This document shows positions 28,119 through 36,071 of a stretch of 45,892 nucleotides of DNA, one piece after another; the first letter of the stretch is position 1, and each line of letters starts with the position of its first letter. The translations under genes and the position numbers were made by a program. Under the pieces are notes generated by a model. The model saw only the letters and a list, made by a program, of their open reading frames with translations, searched no databases and was not told the DNA's origin. This stretch comes from Nitrospirota bacterium (GTDB lineage Bacteria > Nitrospirota > UBA9217), in contig JAOUEV010000027.1 in assembly GCA_029858565.1 (NCBI GenBank), positions 1 through 45,892 on the forward strand, in the 5' to 3' direction.

Positions 28119-28958
28119 ATGTTCGATTTTCTCTCAAAACTCTTTGACAAGCTTGATGAGGGCCTGAGCGCCCGCGAGAAGACCATTTTCATCTCCATAC
28201 TTCTCATCATATCCATCATCGGCATCGTACTTGCCGTGCGCTATTACAACTATATCCAGAAGAATCCCGAATTCTGCAGTAGTTGTCATCTGATGGAGGA
28301 AGCGTACTCAGCGTGGAAGCAGAGCGGCCATCGCTTCATTGTTTGCCAGGACTGCCACCGGCTCGGCATTATTGAGCAGAACCGGTTACTGGTCAAGTTT
28401 GTTTTTACCACGGACCGCAAGACCCCGGAACCGCACGGGAACGTCACGCCCTGGCAGACCTGCACGCATTGCCATTGGGACGAGGCAACGAAGCAAGGTG
28501 CGATCTCGGTGAACAAGTCGATCGGCCATGCCCGCCACGTGACCGTGGAAAAGCTTTCCTGTATGGATTGCCATACCAGGAGCGTTCATGCATTCCGGCC
28601 TGACAAACAGGCCTGCCTGCGCTGTCACCACGACTGGAAGATCCATGGTATCGGGATGGAGGAAGCATCCTGCATGACCTGCCACCCTTTTTCGCCGAAG
28701 ACACCGGGAGGCTTTATCCCCGATCGTGAGCGCTGTCTGTCCTGTCACAGGAACTCCCCGCGGACCGCTTTTCCCGCAAAAGTTCCCATGGCACGCTTGA
28801 ACTGCTACGAGTGCCATAAACCCCATACAAGGATCAAGCCTGCTGAAGATGACTGCTTGCGCTGTCATACGCGCGAGGTTCTTGCCGCCAAGCCGGTCCA
28901 TCACTCTGAGAAGCGCTGTATCAGCTGCCATATTCCCCACCGGTGGATCGCGCAATAA
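28119..28958 (+). CDS. Membrane-anchored decaheme c-type cytochrome
   Basis: The 279-residue protein has one N-terminal membrane helix (about residues 22-45, TIFISILLIISIIGIVLAV). Ten CxxCH heme-binding motifs follow: CSSCH, CQDCH, CTHCH, CMDCH, CLRCH, CMTCH, CLSCH, CYECH, CLRCH and CISCH. The start, with the first heme soon after the helix, resembles the NapC/NirT quinol-oxidising family, which normally has four hemes. It should carry electrons from the membrane into the periplasm during anaerobic respiration. The number of hemes per length (one per 28 residues) is high. No partner reductase lies next to it. No good ribosome binding site was seen. A terminator follows. Confidence 0.93.
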   Translation: MFDFLSKLFDKLDEGLSAREKTIFISILLIISIIGIVLAVRYYNYIQKNPEFCSSCHLMEEAYSAWKQSGHRFIVCQDCHRLGIIEQNRLLVKFVFTTDRKTPEPHGNVTPWQTCTHCHWDEATKQGAISVNKSIGHARHVTVEKLSCMDCHTRSVHAFRPDKQACLRCHHDWKIHGIGMEEASCMTCHPFSPKTPGGFIPDRERCLSCHRNSPRTAFPAKVPMARLNCYECHKPHTRIKPAEDDCLRCHTREVLAAKPVHHSEKRCISCHIPHRWIAQ

Positions 28959-28995
28959 TCGTTGCATTTTGAATCTATAATTACAGGGTTTTTGC

Positions 28996-29019
28996 CAGGA
29001 CATGATTTGTCCTGTTTTT
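28996..29019 (+). terminator. Intrinsic terminator after the decaheme cytochrome
   Basis: CAGGACA (28996-29002) pairs perfectly with TGTCCTG (29008-29014) across a 5-base loop and is followed directly by TTTTT. Confidence 0.85.
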
Positions 29020-29064
29020 GTTTCGCATATAGCAAAAAGATGCAATAATAATCATTCCTTCAGT

Positions 29065-29092
29065 TTGTAGATGCAAGTATTTGTGATATAAT
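29065..29092 (+). promoter_or_regulatory. Strong sigma70 promoter for the small HTH gene
   Basis: TTGTAG (29065-29070) and a perfect TATAAT (29087-29092) are 16 bases apart, with TGA directly before the -10 box as an extended element. The sequence from here to the ATG is unusually AT-rich. A perfect TTGACA at 29141 has no matching -10 before the gene. Confidence 0.62.
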
Positions 29093-29171
29093 AAAACACG
29101 AATTACTAGGAATAATATAATTAGAATTTTAGTGCAATCCTTGACAGCTTTTTGAGGAAAGTGAGGGGCAT

Positions 29172-29360
29172 ATGTATAATATTGAAATATTAGAAAAAAA
29201 GAGACTGGAAAAGGGTTTGAGCTACACGGAAATTGCTGAGAAGCTTGGGATCCACAAGGTGACGGTTTCCCGCACATTAAAAGGAGTAACAATGAAACCG
29301 CGAACTGTAAAACTCCTTGCGGACTATCTCGGTGTTGAGATGAATCGGATCGTGCAATAA
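29172..29360 (+). CDS. Very small helix-turn-helix protein (62 aa)
   Basis: The 62 residues are almost only a Cro/C1-type helix-turn-helix. The recognition part is SYTEIAEKLGIHKVTVSRTLKG, written here as SYTEIAEKLG and IHKVTVSRTLKG. KPRTVKLLADYLGVEMNRI follows. It has AGTGAGGGGC just before the ATG, a strong promoter and its own terminator, so it is a complete single-gene unit. No other domain is present, so it may act as a DNA-binding dimer or as a modulator of another regulator. AT-rich upstream DNA and the phage-like fold could indicate acquired origin, but no phage gene is nearby. Confidence 0.85.
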   Translation: MYNIEILEKKRLEKGLSYTEIAEKLGIHKVTVSRTLKGVTMKPRTVKLLADYLGVEMNRIVQ

Positions 29361-29418
29361 ACCTGGCGAGTTTTGTGATGGGCATGGTGCATGTAATTAT
29401 TGCTGGTGCCGTTTTGGG

Positions 29419-29446
29419 AGGCAGGGGAATGCCCCTGCCTTTTTTT
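29419..29446 (+). terminator. Intrinsic terminator after the small HTH gene
   Basis: AGGCAGGGG (29419-29427) pairs perfectly with CCCCTGCCT (29432-29440) across a 4-base loop. Six further T residues follow. It is one of the best terminators in the window. Confidence 0.92.
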
Positions 29447-29659
29447 ACTTCATCCCAGGCTCAACATCTGCCGAAAATCTGAAGACCGAGCACTTCCCGC
29501 TGATAAAGCCTCTTGTACCCACCTTTAACAGGGTAAAACGAAATCCCCTCTACAGTTATCGCCGCTTCACTTCAGGACAGATCTAGTGCAGTAGTGCGCT
29601 TAACTTGACCTCACCGTTTATGGAGATGGTCTTTCAATTATGTATTCCTGTATGGTAAT

Positions 29660-30487
29660 ATGCGTCTCCTTATGCAACATATGAACGATATTGCCGACAT
29701 GCGTGATGTCGCTGTTCACGCTGCTAAACGTGCGGGAGCGTTGTTGCGTGATAGTTTTGGCGGCCGGCGCGAAATCTCCTACAAAGGAGAGATAAATCTG
29801 GTCACCGAGATGGACCGATTGTCGGAAAAGACCATCGTGTCCGAGATCAGCTCGGCCTTTCCGGGGCATAGCATCGTTGCCGAAGAAGGCGCGAATATTG
29901 AGAACGGCTCGGGGTATCTTTGGGTGATCGATCCGCTGGACGGGACAACGAACTACGCCCACGGCTATCCCCAGTTCGCTGTTTCCATTGGCCTGGAGTA
30001 TGCGGGGAACATCGTACTGGGTATTGTGTATGACCCGCTGCGCGAGGAACTGTTCACGGCCATGCGCGGCAATGGCGCGCAGTTGAACGGCACGACTATC
30101 AGCGTGTCCCGCACGAGCGATCTTATCCGGAGCTTGCTGGCCACGGGCTTCCCTTATGATCGTGCAAACTGCAAGGAGAACAATCTCGACTACTTTAACG
30201 CCATGATAATGGTGTCCCAGGAGATCAGGAGAAACGGTTCCGCTGCCCTTGACCTGTGCAATGTTGCGGCCGGCAGGCTGGATGGATACTGGGAGCTTAA
30301 ATTGCGGCCTTGGGATGTGGCCGCGGGAAGCTTGATCGTTCGTGAAGCCGGCGGGACCGTCTCGGATCTCTCCGGGCAGCGGTTCAGTATTCGTGATGAG
30401 CTCATCATTGCGAGCAATGGCTTTATTCATCAGCAGATTATTGACGCACTCCGGCGAACAGGGGATTCTGAACCGTCAACAAAGTGA
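29660..30487 (+). CDS. suhB: Inositol monophosphatase family protein
   Basis: Members hydrolyse inositol monophosphate or related sugar phosphates with magnesium and lithium sensitivity. In E. coli, SuhB also acts in rRNA transcription antitermination. Signature motifs are VAEEGAN, WVIDPLDGTTNYAHGYP (metal-binding Asp residues) and RPWDVAAGSLIVREAGG. From ATG 29660 the protein has 275 residues. ATG 29681 (MNDIADMRDVAV) gives 268, closer to the family norm. Neither start has a Shine-Dalgarno sequence. The DUF362 gene follows with almost no gap. Confidence 0.93.
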   Translation: MRLLMQHMNDIADMRDVAVHAAKRAGALLRDSFGGRREISYKGEINLVTEMDRLSEKTIVSEISSAFPGHSIVAEEGANIENGSGYLWVIDPLDGTTNYAHGYPQFAVSIGLEYAGNIVLGIVYDPLREELFTAMRGNGAQLNGTTISVSRTSDLIRSLLATGFPYDRANCKENNLDYFNAMIMVSQEIRRNGSAALDLCNVAAGRLDGYWELKLRPWDVAAGSLIVREAGGTVSDLSGQRFSIRDELIIASNGFIHQQIIDALRRTGDSEPSTK

Positions 30488-30492
30488 TTGCC

Positions 30493-31617
30493 ATGTCCTC
30501 AACAATTTCCCTGATACGGTGCTCGACCTACGAGCGCGAAGAGGTCGATGCGGCAGTGCGTCGGGCTATTGCGCTTATTGGCGGGATATCCCTGTACGTA
30601 CGACCCGGCCAGCGGGTCCTGATAAAACCGAATCTTCTCAAAGCCGCCCCTCCGGAGGCGGCGGTCACAACGCATCCCGAGATTGTCCGCACGATCATCA
30701 GGATGGTCCGGGAGGCCGGTGCCACTGCCCTGGTCGGCGACAGCCCCGGAATCGGCGATTATCGGAAAATCTGCCAACGGACGGGCATCCTTGCCGTTGC
30801 GGAGTCAGAGGGTGCGAAGATCGCTGATTTCAGCGAAGCCGTCGAGGTCAAGAACGCCGGCCGTTTTCAGCGATTCGAGATCGCCCGCGCGGTTGCTGAG
30901 GCAGATGTTGTTATCAACGTCCCAAAGTTCAAGACCCACGGCATGACGGTCCTCACGGGAGCTGTAAAGAACCTGTTCGGATGCATTCCCGGGAAGAGAA
31001 AGGTCCAGTGGCACTTCAACTCAGGCGTGGACCACGGCGCGTTCACGAGAATGCTCGTTGAGCTCTCCGCGCTGGTGAAACCGGGTCTCTCGGTGATGGA
31101 CGCGATCATCGGGATGGAAGGGAATGGTCCTGGAAGTGGCGATCCCCGTGCGATCGGTGCCGTGCTTGCAGGAGTGGATCCCGTGGCGCTTGACGTCGTT
31201 GCCGGCGCACTGGTCGGGCTCGGACCCGAGGCCCTTCCCATCCTGAAGGCTGCGAGGGATGCGAATATCGGGGAAACGGATCTGGCGCGAATATCCCAAG
31301 TGGGTGATGAACTTCGGTCGATGCAGGTGAGACACTTCAAGATCCCACCGCGCGATCATACTGAGTGGCGGGTCCCGGACTGGTTGCGGAGAACGCTTAA
31401 GGAAGCATTTACCACTCGTCCGGTCGTTGACCAGCAGCATTGCGTTCGATGCGGCATTTGCGTGAATCATTGCCCCCGGCAGGCAATACACTATGGAAAG
31501 TCCGGTCTTGTTTTCGACTACCGGAATTGCATTCGCTGCTACTGCTGCCAGGAGTTCTGCCCCCAGGGTGCGATAACGGTGGGCAGGGGATGGGCGCTGA
31601 AGATCCTGCGTGCATGA
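30493..31617 (+). CDS. DUF362 protein with C-terminal 2[4Fe-4S] ferredoxin domain
   Basis: An iron-sulfur protein of 374 residues with a DUF362 domain (about residues 5-290) and a C-terminal bacterial ferredoxin domain. DUF362 hallmarks are RVLIKPNLLKAAPPEAAVTTHPE and VINVPKFKTHGMTVLTGAVKNLFGC; the pieces PNLLKAAPPEAAVTTHPE and KFKTHGMTVLTGAVKN suffice to identify it. The ferredoxin motifs are CVRCGICVNHCPR and CIRCYCCQEFCPQ, binding two [4Fe-4S] clusters. The biochemical function is unknown; a redox role is likely. The ATG at 30493 gives a family-like start (MSSTISLIRC). A GTG at 30484 overlapping the suhB stop is an alternative. It converges on the next gene, 21 bases apart. Confidence 0.93.
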   Translation: MSSTISLIRCSTYEREEVDAAVRRAIALIGGISLYVRPGQRVLIKPNLLKAAPPEAAVTTHPEIVRTIIRMVREAGATALVGDSPGIGDYRKICQRTGILAVAESEGAKIADFSEAVEVKNAGRFQRFEIARAVAEADVVINVPKFKTHGMTVLTGAVKNLFGCIPGKRKVQWHFNSGVDHGAFTRMLVELSALVKPGLSVMDAIIGMEGNGPGSGDPRAIGAVLAGVDPVALDVVAGALVGLGPEALPILKAARDANIGETDLARISQVGDELRSMQVRHFKIPPRDHTEWRVPDWLRRTLKEAFTTRPVVDQQHCVRCGICVNHCPRQAIHYGKSGLVFDYRNCIRCYCCQEFCPQGAITVGRGWALKILRA

Positions 31618-31638
31618 ACGGGCGAACTGGTGCGACCG

Positions 31639-32592
31639 CTATGATGAATCATGACGGTCTTCTTCATTGGCAGGCATATCCTCTTCATTATTTTCGGAAG
31701 TCACCACTGCCGGCTCGGCCGGCTCACTCTCTTCATATTCCAGAAGCGCCATTTCAGAATCCGCCATCTCACCTTGCCCGATCTCAATGACCTGCTCCTC
31801 TTCAAACGGTGGCAGGAGCTCGGGATCGATCCCCCGTTCCATAAGCTCCTGATGTATGTATGGTCTGACCGTCCGTGGTATGGTTGGGTCCCGGTAGAGT
31901 TCCTTCAGGTCTGCGGTTTTGAGGCTTGTGAGGAACAGGACGCATCTAACCAACGGGGTGTGAGCGTTCCTTATCAGGGCGAACTTGATGTGATACCGGC
32001 AGGTCCAGTTCTTGTGGTCCGCGATCGACCGGATCGTTGCACCGGTCGTTGTTTTCCTGCTGATGATCTTGTACAGGCTTGCTTCAACAAGATGGGGATT
32101 ATCAAGGCATATCTTGACGACCTCGGGGTATCCGTCCTGGATGAGCGAAAGAAGGATGTCGCCGGATGCGACCTTGGCAAGGGTCTTCTTGATGCCCAGT
32201 GCAAGCGTGGGTATCTTCTCAATGACGATCGCGCCGACCTTCTTCCGGTAAATGACCGGGAGGGTCTGGTTCCTGGAGATCTCCGCGAGATCGAACAACC
32301 GAAGAAAACGGGCGATCGATAGTGCGGTGAAAAGCGGTGTTTTCGGGTTCTTCGCCAGAGCGACCCGTACGGCGTAGCTTTCGGACCAGCGTTTGGAGCG
32401 GAAGATCGCATCAAGGATATCAGCCGGGACGTTCTTGCGTCCGGCGATGATCAGGATATGCTCTTCCGTGATATTCCGGTTGTTGAGCAGGGCGTGGATG
32501 ACCGGGGGTGAGGAGTCATGAATATATGAGGCAATACTTTCCTCGGTGCATGTCGCTGCATGTTCCGCCCGTCTATCCTCTGATTCCGACAT
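31639..32592 (-). CDS. Alpha-helical repeat protein of unknown function
   Basis: A 317-residue reverse-strand protein that I do not recognise by name. Residues about 15-245 look like tandem pairs of short helices of HEAT or leucine-rich-variant style. Recurrent phrases include VIHALLNNRNITEEHILIIA, SYAVRVALAKNPKTPL, EVVKICLDNPHLVEASLYKI and KFALIRNAHTPL. Each helix pair ends in an N-P or N-x-x-T/H-turn. The last 60 residues are very acidic (EEEQVIEIGQGEM, NNEEDMPANEEDRHD) and probably disordered. There is no signal peptide. The start is placed by a -10 box 5 bases upstream, which predicts a leaderless mRNA. The upstream region is shared with the divergent HNH gene. Confidence 0.85.
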   Translation of the reverse strand: MSESEDRRAEHAATCTEESIASYIHDSSPPVIHALLNNRNITEEHILIIAGRKNVPADILDAIFRSKRWSESYAVRVALAKNPKTPLFTALSIARFLRLFDLAEISRNQTLPVIYRKKVGAIVIEKIPTLALGIKKTLAKVASGDILLSLIQDGYPEVVKICLDNPHLVEASLYKIISRKTTTGATIRSIADHKNWTCRYHIKFALIRNAHTPLVRCVLFLTSLKTADLKELYRDPTIPRTVRPYIHQELMERGIDPELLPPFEEEQVIEIGQGEMADSEMALLEYEESEPAEPAVVTSENNEEDMPANEEDRHDSS

Positions 32593-32597
32593 GTTTC

Positions 32598-32627
32598 ATT
32601 ATAACGTGAACGCAAGGCTATTGACAA
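32598..32627 (-). promoter_or_regulatory. Reverse-strand promoter, leaderless, sharing its -35 with the opposite promoter
   Basis: On the reverse strand TTGTCA (32627-32622) and a perfect TATAAT (32603-32598) are 18 bases apart. Five bases (GAAAC) separate the -10 box from the ATG at 32592, so transcription should begin on the start codon. The -35 element overlaps that of the forward promoter by five bases. Confidence 0.6.
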
Positions 32628-32649
32628 ATTGTTCTGTTTTCTGTATTCT
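32621..32649 (+). promoter_or_regulatory. Forward promoter for the HNH gene
   Basis: A perfect TTGACA (32621-32626) and TATTCT (32644-32649) are 17 bases apart. The predicted leader is about 93 bases and contains GGGAGGA before the ATG at 32749. Confidence 0.6.
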
Positions 32650-32748
32650 TTTGCTTCAAGTGCATGAAATTATGGTCGAATTTCCAACCTGACGATCAGC
32701 GCTGGACCAGAGGGCATCGGCAGCCGGTCCCGGGAGGATGTGCGCGTC

Positions 32749-33285
32749 ATGGAACGGACTTTGCTCCTGAATTCGACGTTCGAACCGCTTAAGATCATTT
32801 CCTGGCAACGGGCGATAACGCTCCTCACCCAGGGCAAGGTCGAGGTCATTGATTTTCATGACCGCGAGATACGGGGGATTTCGGTCACCTTCCGCCTGCC
32901 GTCCATCATGCGCCTGCTCAAGCTGGTCAAGATCAGGCGAGCGAGCAAAGAGGTTCGTTTTTCCCGTGCAAACATCTATCAGCGGGACAAGTTCAGCTGC
33001 CAATACTGCGGCACCCGGTTCTCCGCGGAAGAACTGACTTTCGATCATGTGATCCCCCAGGTGCAGGGAGGCGCGGCAACGTGGGAGAACATTGTGACCG
33101 CCTGCCTTTCCTGCAATAACCGAAAGGGCGGGCGGACGCCTTCCCAGGCAGGCATGCGGCTGATCCGGCAGCCGGCAAAACCGAAATTCATTCCCGTGGT
33201 CACGCTGCGAGTGGGCGTGAAAAACGCTCCCTTGAGCTGGCGGGACTATCTCTACTGGAACATCGAACTGGACCGGAACGAATGA
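32749..33285 (+). CDS. HNH endonuclease family protein
   Basis: A 178-residue HNH protein of the widespread type starting with LLLNSTFEPLKIISWQRAITLL. The HNH/zinc module includes CQYCGTRF, LTFDHVIPQVQGG and NIVTACLSCNNRKGGRTP, giving two CxxC zinc pairs around the His-Asn-Asn core. Such proteins are common single-copy genes in many bacteria, and their cellular role is not well established. They are not necessarily mobile or restriction genes. The ATG at 32749 has GGGAGGA ten bases upstream. A GTG at 32740 is in frame but less likely. It is divergent from the helical-repeat gene with overlapping promoters. Confidence 0.93.
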   Translation: MERTLLLNSTFEPLKIISWQRAITLLTQGKVEVIDFHDREIRGISVTFRLPSIMRLLKLVKIRRASKEVRFSRANIYQRDKFSCQYCGTRFSAEELTFDHVIPQVQGGAATWENIVTACLSCNNRKGGRTPSQAGMRLIRQPAKPKFIPVVTLRVGVKNAPLSWRDYLYWNIELDRNE

Positions 33286-33414
33286 TTCCGCGTGACGCGT
33301 ACCCGTCTCCTTCCATCTGACTGCCCGCCCGTCCGCATATGCACCGGCATACGTCCTTGCCACATTTGAGGAGCATCCGATATCCGATCGGCTGCGATGT
33401 GCCGATGTTTTTCC

Positions 33415-33443
33415 TTGTCAACAATTGGACGGCATGATATAGT
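33415..33443 (+). promoter_or_regulatory. Promoter for the barrel-DUF4388-DUF3786-pyrF run
   Basis: TTGTCA (33415-33420) and TATAGT (33438-33443) are 17 bases apart, with TGA directly before the -10 box. The predicted start of transcription near 33450 leaves a leader of about 40 bases with GGAGG at 33476-33480. Confidence 0.6.
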
Positions 33444-33489
33444 CCCACATTGCAAAAGATCATAGTGTATGCTCCGGAGGATGTTGAGG

Positions 33490-34122
33490 ATGAAATGGTA
33501 TATCACTGCAGCGGTCGTGATGTTGCTCCTGCTCGGTCACAGCGCGGCCGAGGCAAAGATCATTGAGACGCTGACCCAGAATGAGTTCATGACCGCGGAG
33601 AGCATTGATGCGGGCATGACCCAGACCGGGGCCCATTTCACCCTCGGCGAAGGGTATCAAAGCTTTTATCCAGCTTTCCGGTTCGGCGCGGGAGCATTCG
33701 TCGAGTTCGGTCTTCGCGCGGGCGTCACCAGCGCTGACGTGGGAGCCAAGGACAAGCTTGCCACGCTTGTCGGCGGCGACATAAAATATCAGCTTGTAAA
33801 GCAGACCGAAGGTGTTCCCGTCGACATGGCGGTCGATCTGGGTTTCGATAATCACTTCCTCAGCGGGAAGAACGTGAGCGAACTGACCTTCTCAGTGCTT
33901 TTCAGCCGTTCGTTCCCGCTCATTGACAGGGGATATAAGCTTACGCCCTACGGCGGACTTGAACTCTCATCACTTTACGGTTCCTATCTTAAGGACAACG
34001 AGACGGACTTCTACCTTTTCGGCGGACTCGAATGGAAACTGTCCCAGAAGTCCATGTTCTATCTTGAATTGAAGGCAGGCGACAACATTCTCGGCGGCAT
34101 CGGTGTCCGCTTTGAATATTAA
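33490..34122 (+). CDS. Predicted outer-membrane beta-barrel protein
   Basis: The 210-residue protein starts with a signal peptide (MKWYITAAVVMLLLLGHSAAEA, cleavage after AEA). The mature part has alternating hydrophobic strands, such as FRFGAGAFVEFGLRAG, LTPYGGLELSSLYG and FYLFGGLEWKL. It ends in GIGVRFEY, the aromatic C-terminal signature recognised by the BAM machinery. About eight strands can be imagined, in the manner of small OmpA/OmpX-like barrels. No function is known. The ATG at 33490 is chosen because GGAGG lies 9 bases upstream. In-frame ATGs at 33469 and 33481 are too close to or before it. Confidence 0.85.
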   Translation: MKWYITAAVVMLLLLGHSAAEAKIIETLTQNEFMTAESIDAGMTQTGAHFTLGEGYQSFYPAFRFGAGAFVEFGLRAGVTSADVGAKDKLATLVGGDIKYQLVKQTEGVPVDMAVDLGFDNHFLSGKNVSELTFSVLFSRSFPLIDRGYKLTPYGGLELSSLYGSYLKDNETDFYLFGGLEWKLSQKSMFYLELKAGDNILGGIGVRFEY

Positions 34123-34165
34123 CGAACAGCGTATCCGGTCTTTCTACGAGGGAGCAGGGACTGCC

Positions 34166-34648
34166 ATGGGACTGAACTTGTCGGGTAAATTCAGCGAAAC
34201 TTCATTCTCCGATGTTATTGCAGTGCTCCGGCAGCAGCAGGCGACCGGTACGCTTGTCTGCGCTGCCGCTGGCATAGAAAAGTCCGTAATGGTTAAGAAA
34301 GGGCAGATCATTTTTGCCGCATCCAAGGATGAGGCCGATCGACTTGGGGAAGTCATGGTGACAGCGGGAAAGATCACCCGGACACAGCTTACACGGGCGC
34401 TTGATATCCATCAGAAGAGCGCGGGTCTCAAGAAGATCGGTGCAATCTTTGTGGAAAACGGATACGTAGCCCCTAAAGATCTATTCAATGGACTGAAGCT
34501 GCAGGTCCGGAGGATCATTCAGAGCCTGTTCATGTTGAATGAAGGCACCTATGTTTTTCAAGAGATACTTCCTCCTGATGTCATCCCCCTGCAGATCGAT
34601 ATGGAAGACCTGCTCCGGGAGGTCATCCAGCAACTAAAGCAGAAGTAA
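34166..34648 (+). CDS. DUF4388 domain protein
   Basis: A 160-residue cytosolic protein. Residues 1-100 match DUF4388: NLSGKFSETSFSDVIAVL, TGTLVC, KSVMVKKGQIIFAASKDEADRLGEV, of which GQIIFAASKDEADRLGE is the clearest part. DUF4388 (PATAN-like) domains are found in gliding and response-regulator proteins of delta-type bacteria and are thought to be protein-interaction modules. The C-terminal part has LQVRRIIQSLFMLNEGTYVF. It has AGGGA before the ATG and lies between the barrel and the DUF3786 gene in the same direction, likely one operon. Confidence 0.88.
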   Translation: MGLNLSGKFSETSFSDVIAVLRQQQATGTLVCAAAGIEKSVMVKKGQIIFAASKDEADRLGEVMVTAGKITRTQLTRALDIHQKSAGLKKIGAIFVENGYVAPKDLFNGLKLQVRRIIQSLFMLNEGTYVFQEILPPDVIPLQIDMEDLLREVIQQLKQK

Positions 34649-34685
34649 GCGCCATCCTTTTCGTGACCGCGAAATCAGACCCTAT

Positions 34686-35258
34686 ATGACCAATGCTCTG
34701 GAGCATATCGTTTTTTCCGCCGCCGCAGAGCGGATCCATGCGCTCTATAACGAGGAGGAGGATGCACTGCTTCTCGCGATGCTCGGGCAGGAATATGTTA
34801 TCCGACGCAACGGCATCACTCTGCGCGGACAGAAGGTGCCGGAGAATCACGAACAGATCATCACCGACTACCTGCGATCGGAGGGTGCTGTCTTTATCGC
34901 CCAGCCGTGGCGCTCACTGGCCGAAGTAACCAGCCAGCAGAATCCCGCCTTCAGGAAAACGGTCGAAGGTCCCCTGGCGCAACATGCCGCGGAATGCATG
35001 CAGCGTGCTTCTATCATCATGCCGTTGATGGATGCACAACCGGTTGCGAGTGCGATCGGCAGCGAACTGGCGTTCGTGGTCCGGGCATTGCCGAAGGTGC
35101 ATTTACATGTCGAACTCTCCCGGGAGGACCAGGAGTTCCCGGCAGAGGCTTGGGTCCTTTTTTCTCACAATGCTGGCGACTTTTTGAAGCCCGAGAGCCT
35201 GCTTCTCCTTGGCGAGGTATTCAGGGAGCGCCTTCTCGGACTATTGAGGATCTACTGA
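34686..35258 (+). CDS. DUF3786 family protein
   Basis: A 190-residue protein with no signal peptide. The layout matches DUF3786 by recollection: an N-terminal part with LLLAMLGQEYVIRR and an internal GAVFIAQPWRSLAEV. The C-terminal VHLHVELSREDQEFPAEAWVLFSHNAGDFL follows, of which EDQEFPAEAWVLFSH is the signature. DUF3786 proteins occur mostly in anaerobes and are sometimes linked to corrinoid or C1 metabolism. No such genes are next to this one, so no function is assigned. The gene ends 2 bases before pyrF. Confidence 0.78.
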   Translation: MTNALEHIVFSAAAERIHALYNEEEDALLLAMLGQEYVIRRNGITLRGQKVPENHEQIITDYLRSEGAVFIAQPWRSLAEVTSQQNPAFRKTVEGPLAQHAAECMQRASIIMPLMDAQPVASAIGSELAFVVRALPKVHLHVELSREDQEFPAEAWVLFSHNAGDFLKPESLLLLGEVFRERLLGLLRIY

Positions 35259-35260
35259 TC

Positions 35261-36022
35261 ATGAGCAAAAAGACATCGGGAGCCGGTGCGAGGATATTAT
35301 CACCCCGTGAGCGTCTGGTCATCGCGCTTGATGTTGATAGCGCGGACGAAGCGCTGGGGATCGTTAATGAACTACGGGATGCGACCGGCCTCTTTAAGGT
35401 GGGACATCAGCTTTTCACCGCTTTTGGCCCGGACATCGTCCGGAAGATCATCGACAGGGGCGGGAAGGTGTTTCTCGATCTAAAATATCATGATATCCCC
35501 AATACCGTGGCAAAAGCGTCAGCCGAAGCTGTCAAGCTCGGGGTGAGCATATTTAACGTGCATTCACTGGGCGGTCTGGACATGATGCGCGCTGCCGCTG
35601 AAGCAGCCCATGAAGCAGCGGCCAAACATGGCGTCAATGCTCCCGATGTCCTTGCGGTCACGGTGCTGACGAGCATGGATCAGGATACTCTCAGCAAGGA
35701 GCTAAAAATAACCCGTGCGCTCCCGAGGATGGTTCTGCACCTGGCCAAACTGGCCCAGCGCGCTGGTCTGAGCGGCGTCGTCGCATCGCCGCAGGAGATC
35801 AAGATGCTGCGGCGATCAACACGCGGCCCACTGGTGATCCTGACCCCCGGGGTGCGGCCACACTGGGCCGCCAAGGATGACCAAAAGCGGATACTGACGC
35901 CCGGCGAGGCCGTCGCATGCGGATGCGACTATATCGTTGTTGGCCGTCCCGTGCTCAAGTCCGCTGATCGCAAGGATGCGGTTATGAAGATACTGGATGA
36001 GATCTCTGCAGCTATTGGATGA
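35261..36022 (+). CDS. pyrF: Orotidine-5'-phosphate decarboxylase
   Basis: PyrF decarboxylates OMP to UMP, the last step of UMP synthesis. The 253-residue TIM barrel begins with VIALDVDSADEAL. The catalytic array is D73, K75 and D78 in VFLDLKYHDIPNTV. The phosphate loop includes LTPGVRP and DYIVVGRPVLKS. The ATG at 35261 has GAGGA eleven bases before it and gives the usual N-terminus with a short extension. The frame is open far upstream, but that part is only the shadow of the DUF3786 gene. pyrE follows. Confidence 0.97.
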   Translation: MSKKTSGAGARILSPRERLVIALDVDSADEALGIVNELRDATGLFKVGHQLFTAFGPDIVRKIIDRGGKVFLDLKYHDIPNTVAKASAEAVKLGVSIFNVHSLGGLDMMRAAAEAAHEAAAKHGVNAPDVLAVTVLTSMDQDTLSKELKITRALPRMVLHLAKLAQRAGLSGVVASPQEIKMLRRSTRGPLVILTPGVRPHWAAKDDQKRILTPGEAVACGCDYIVVGRPVLKSADRKDAVMKILDEISAAIG

Positions 36023-36071
36023 TGAAATCATAATAAGAACGATGAAATCTGGGAGGAGGAGTGGAAACCAT

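Noticed and set aside
34907-35260. N-terminal extension of pyrF by 118 codons
   Set aside because: The extension only shadows the DUF3786 gene in another frame. GAGGA and the family length place the start at 35261.
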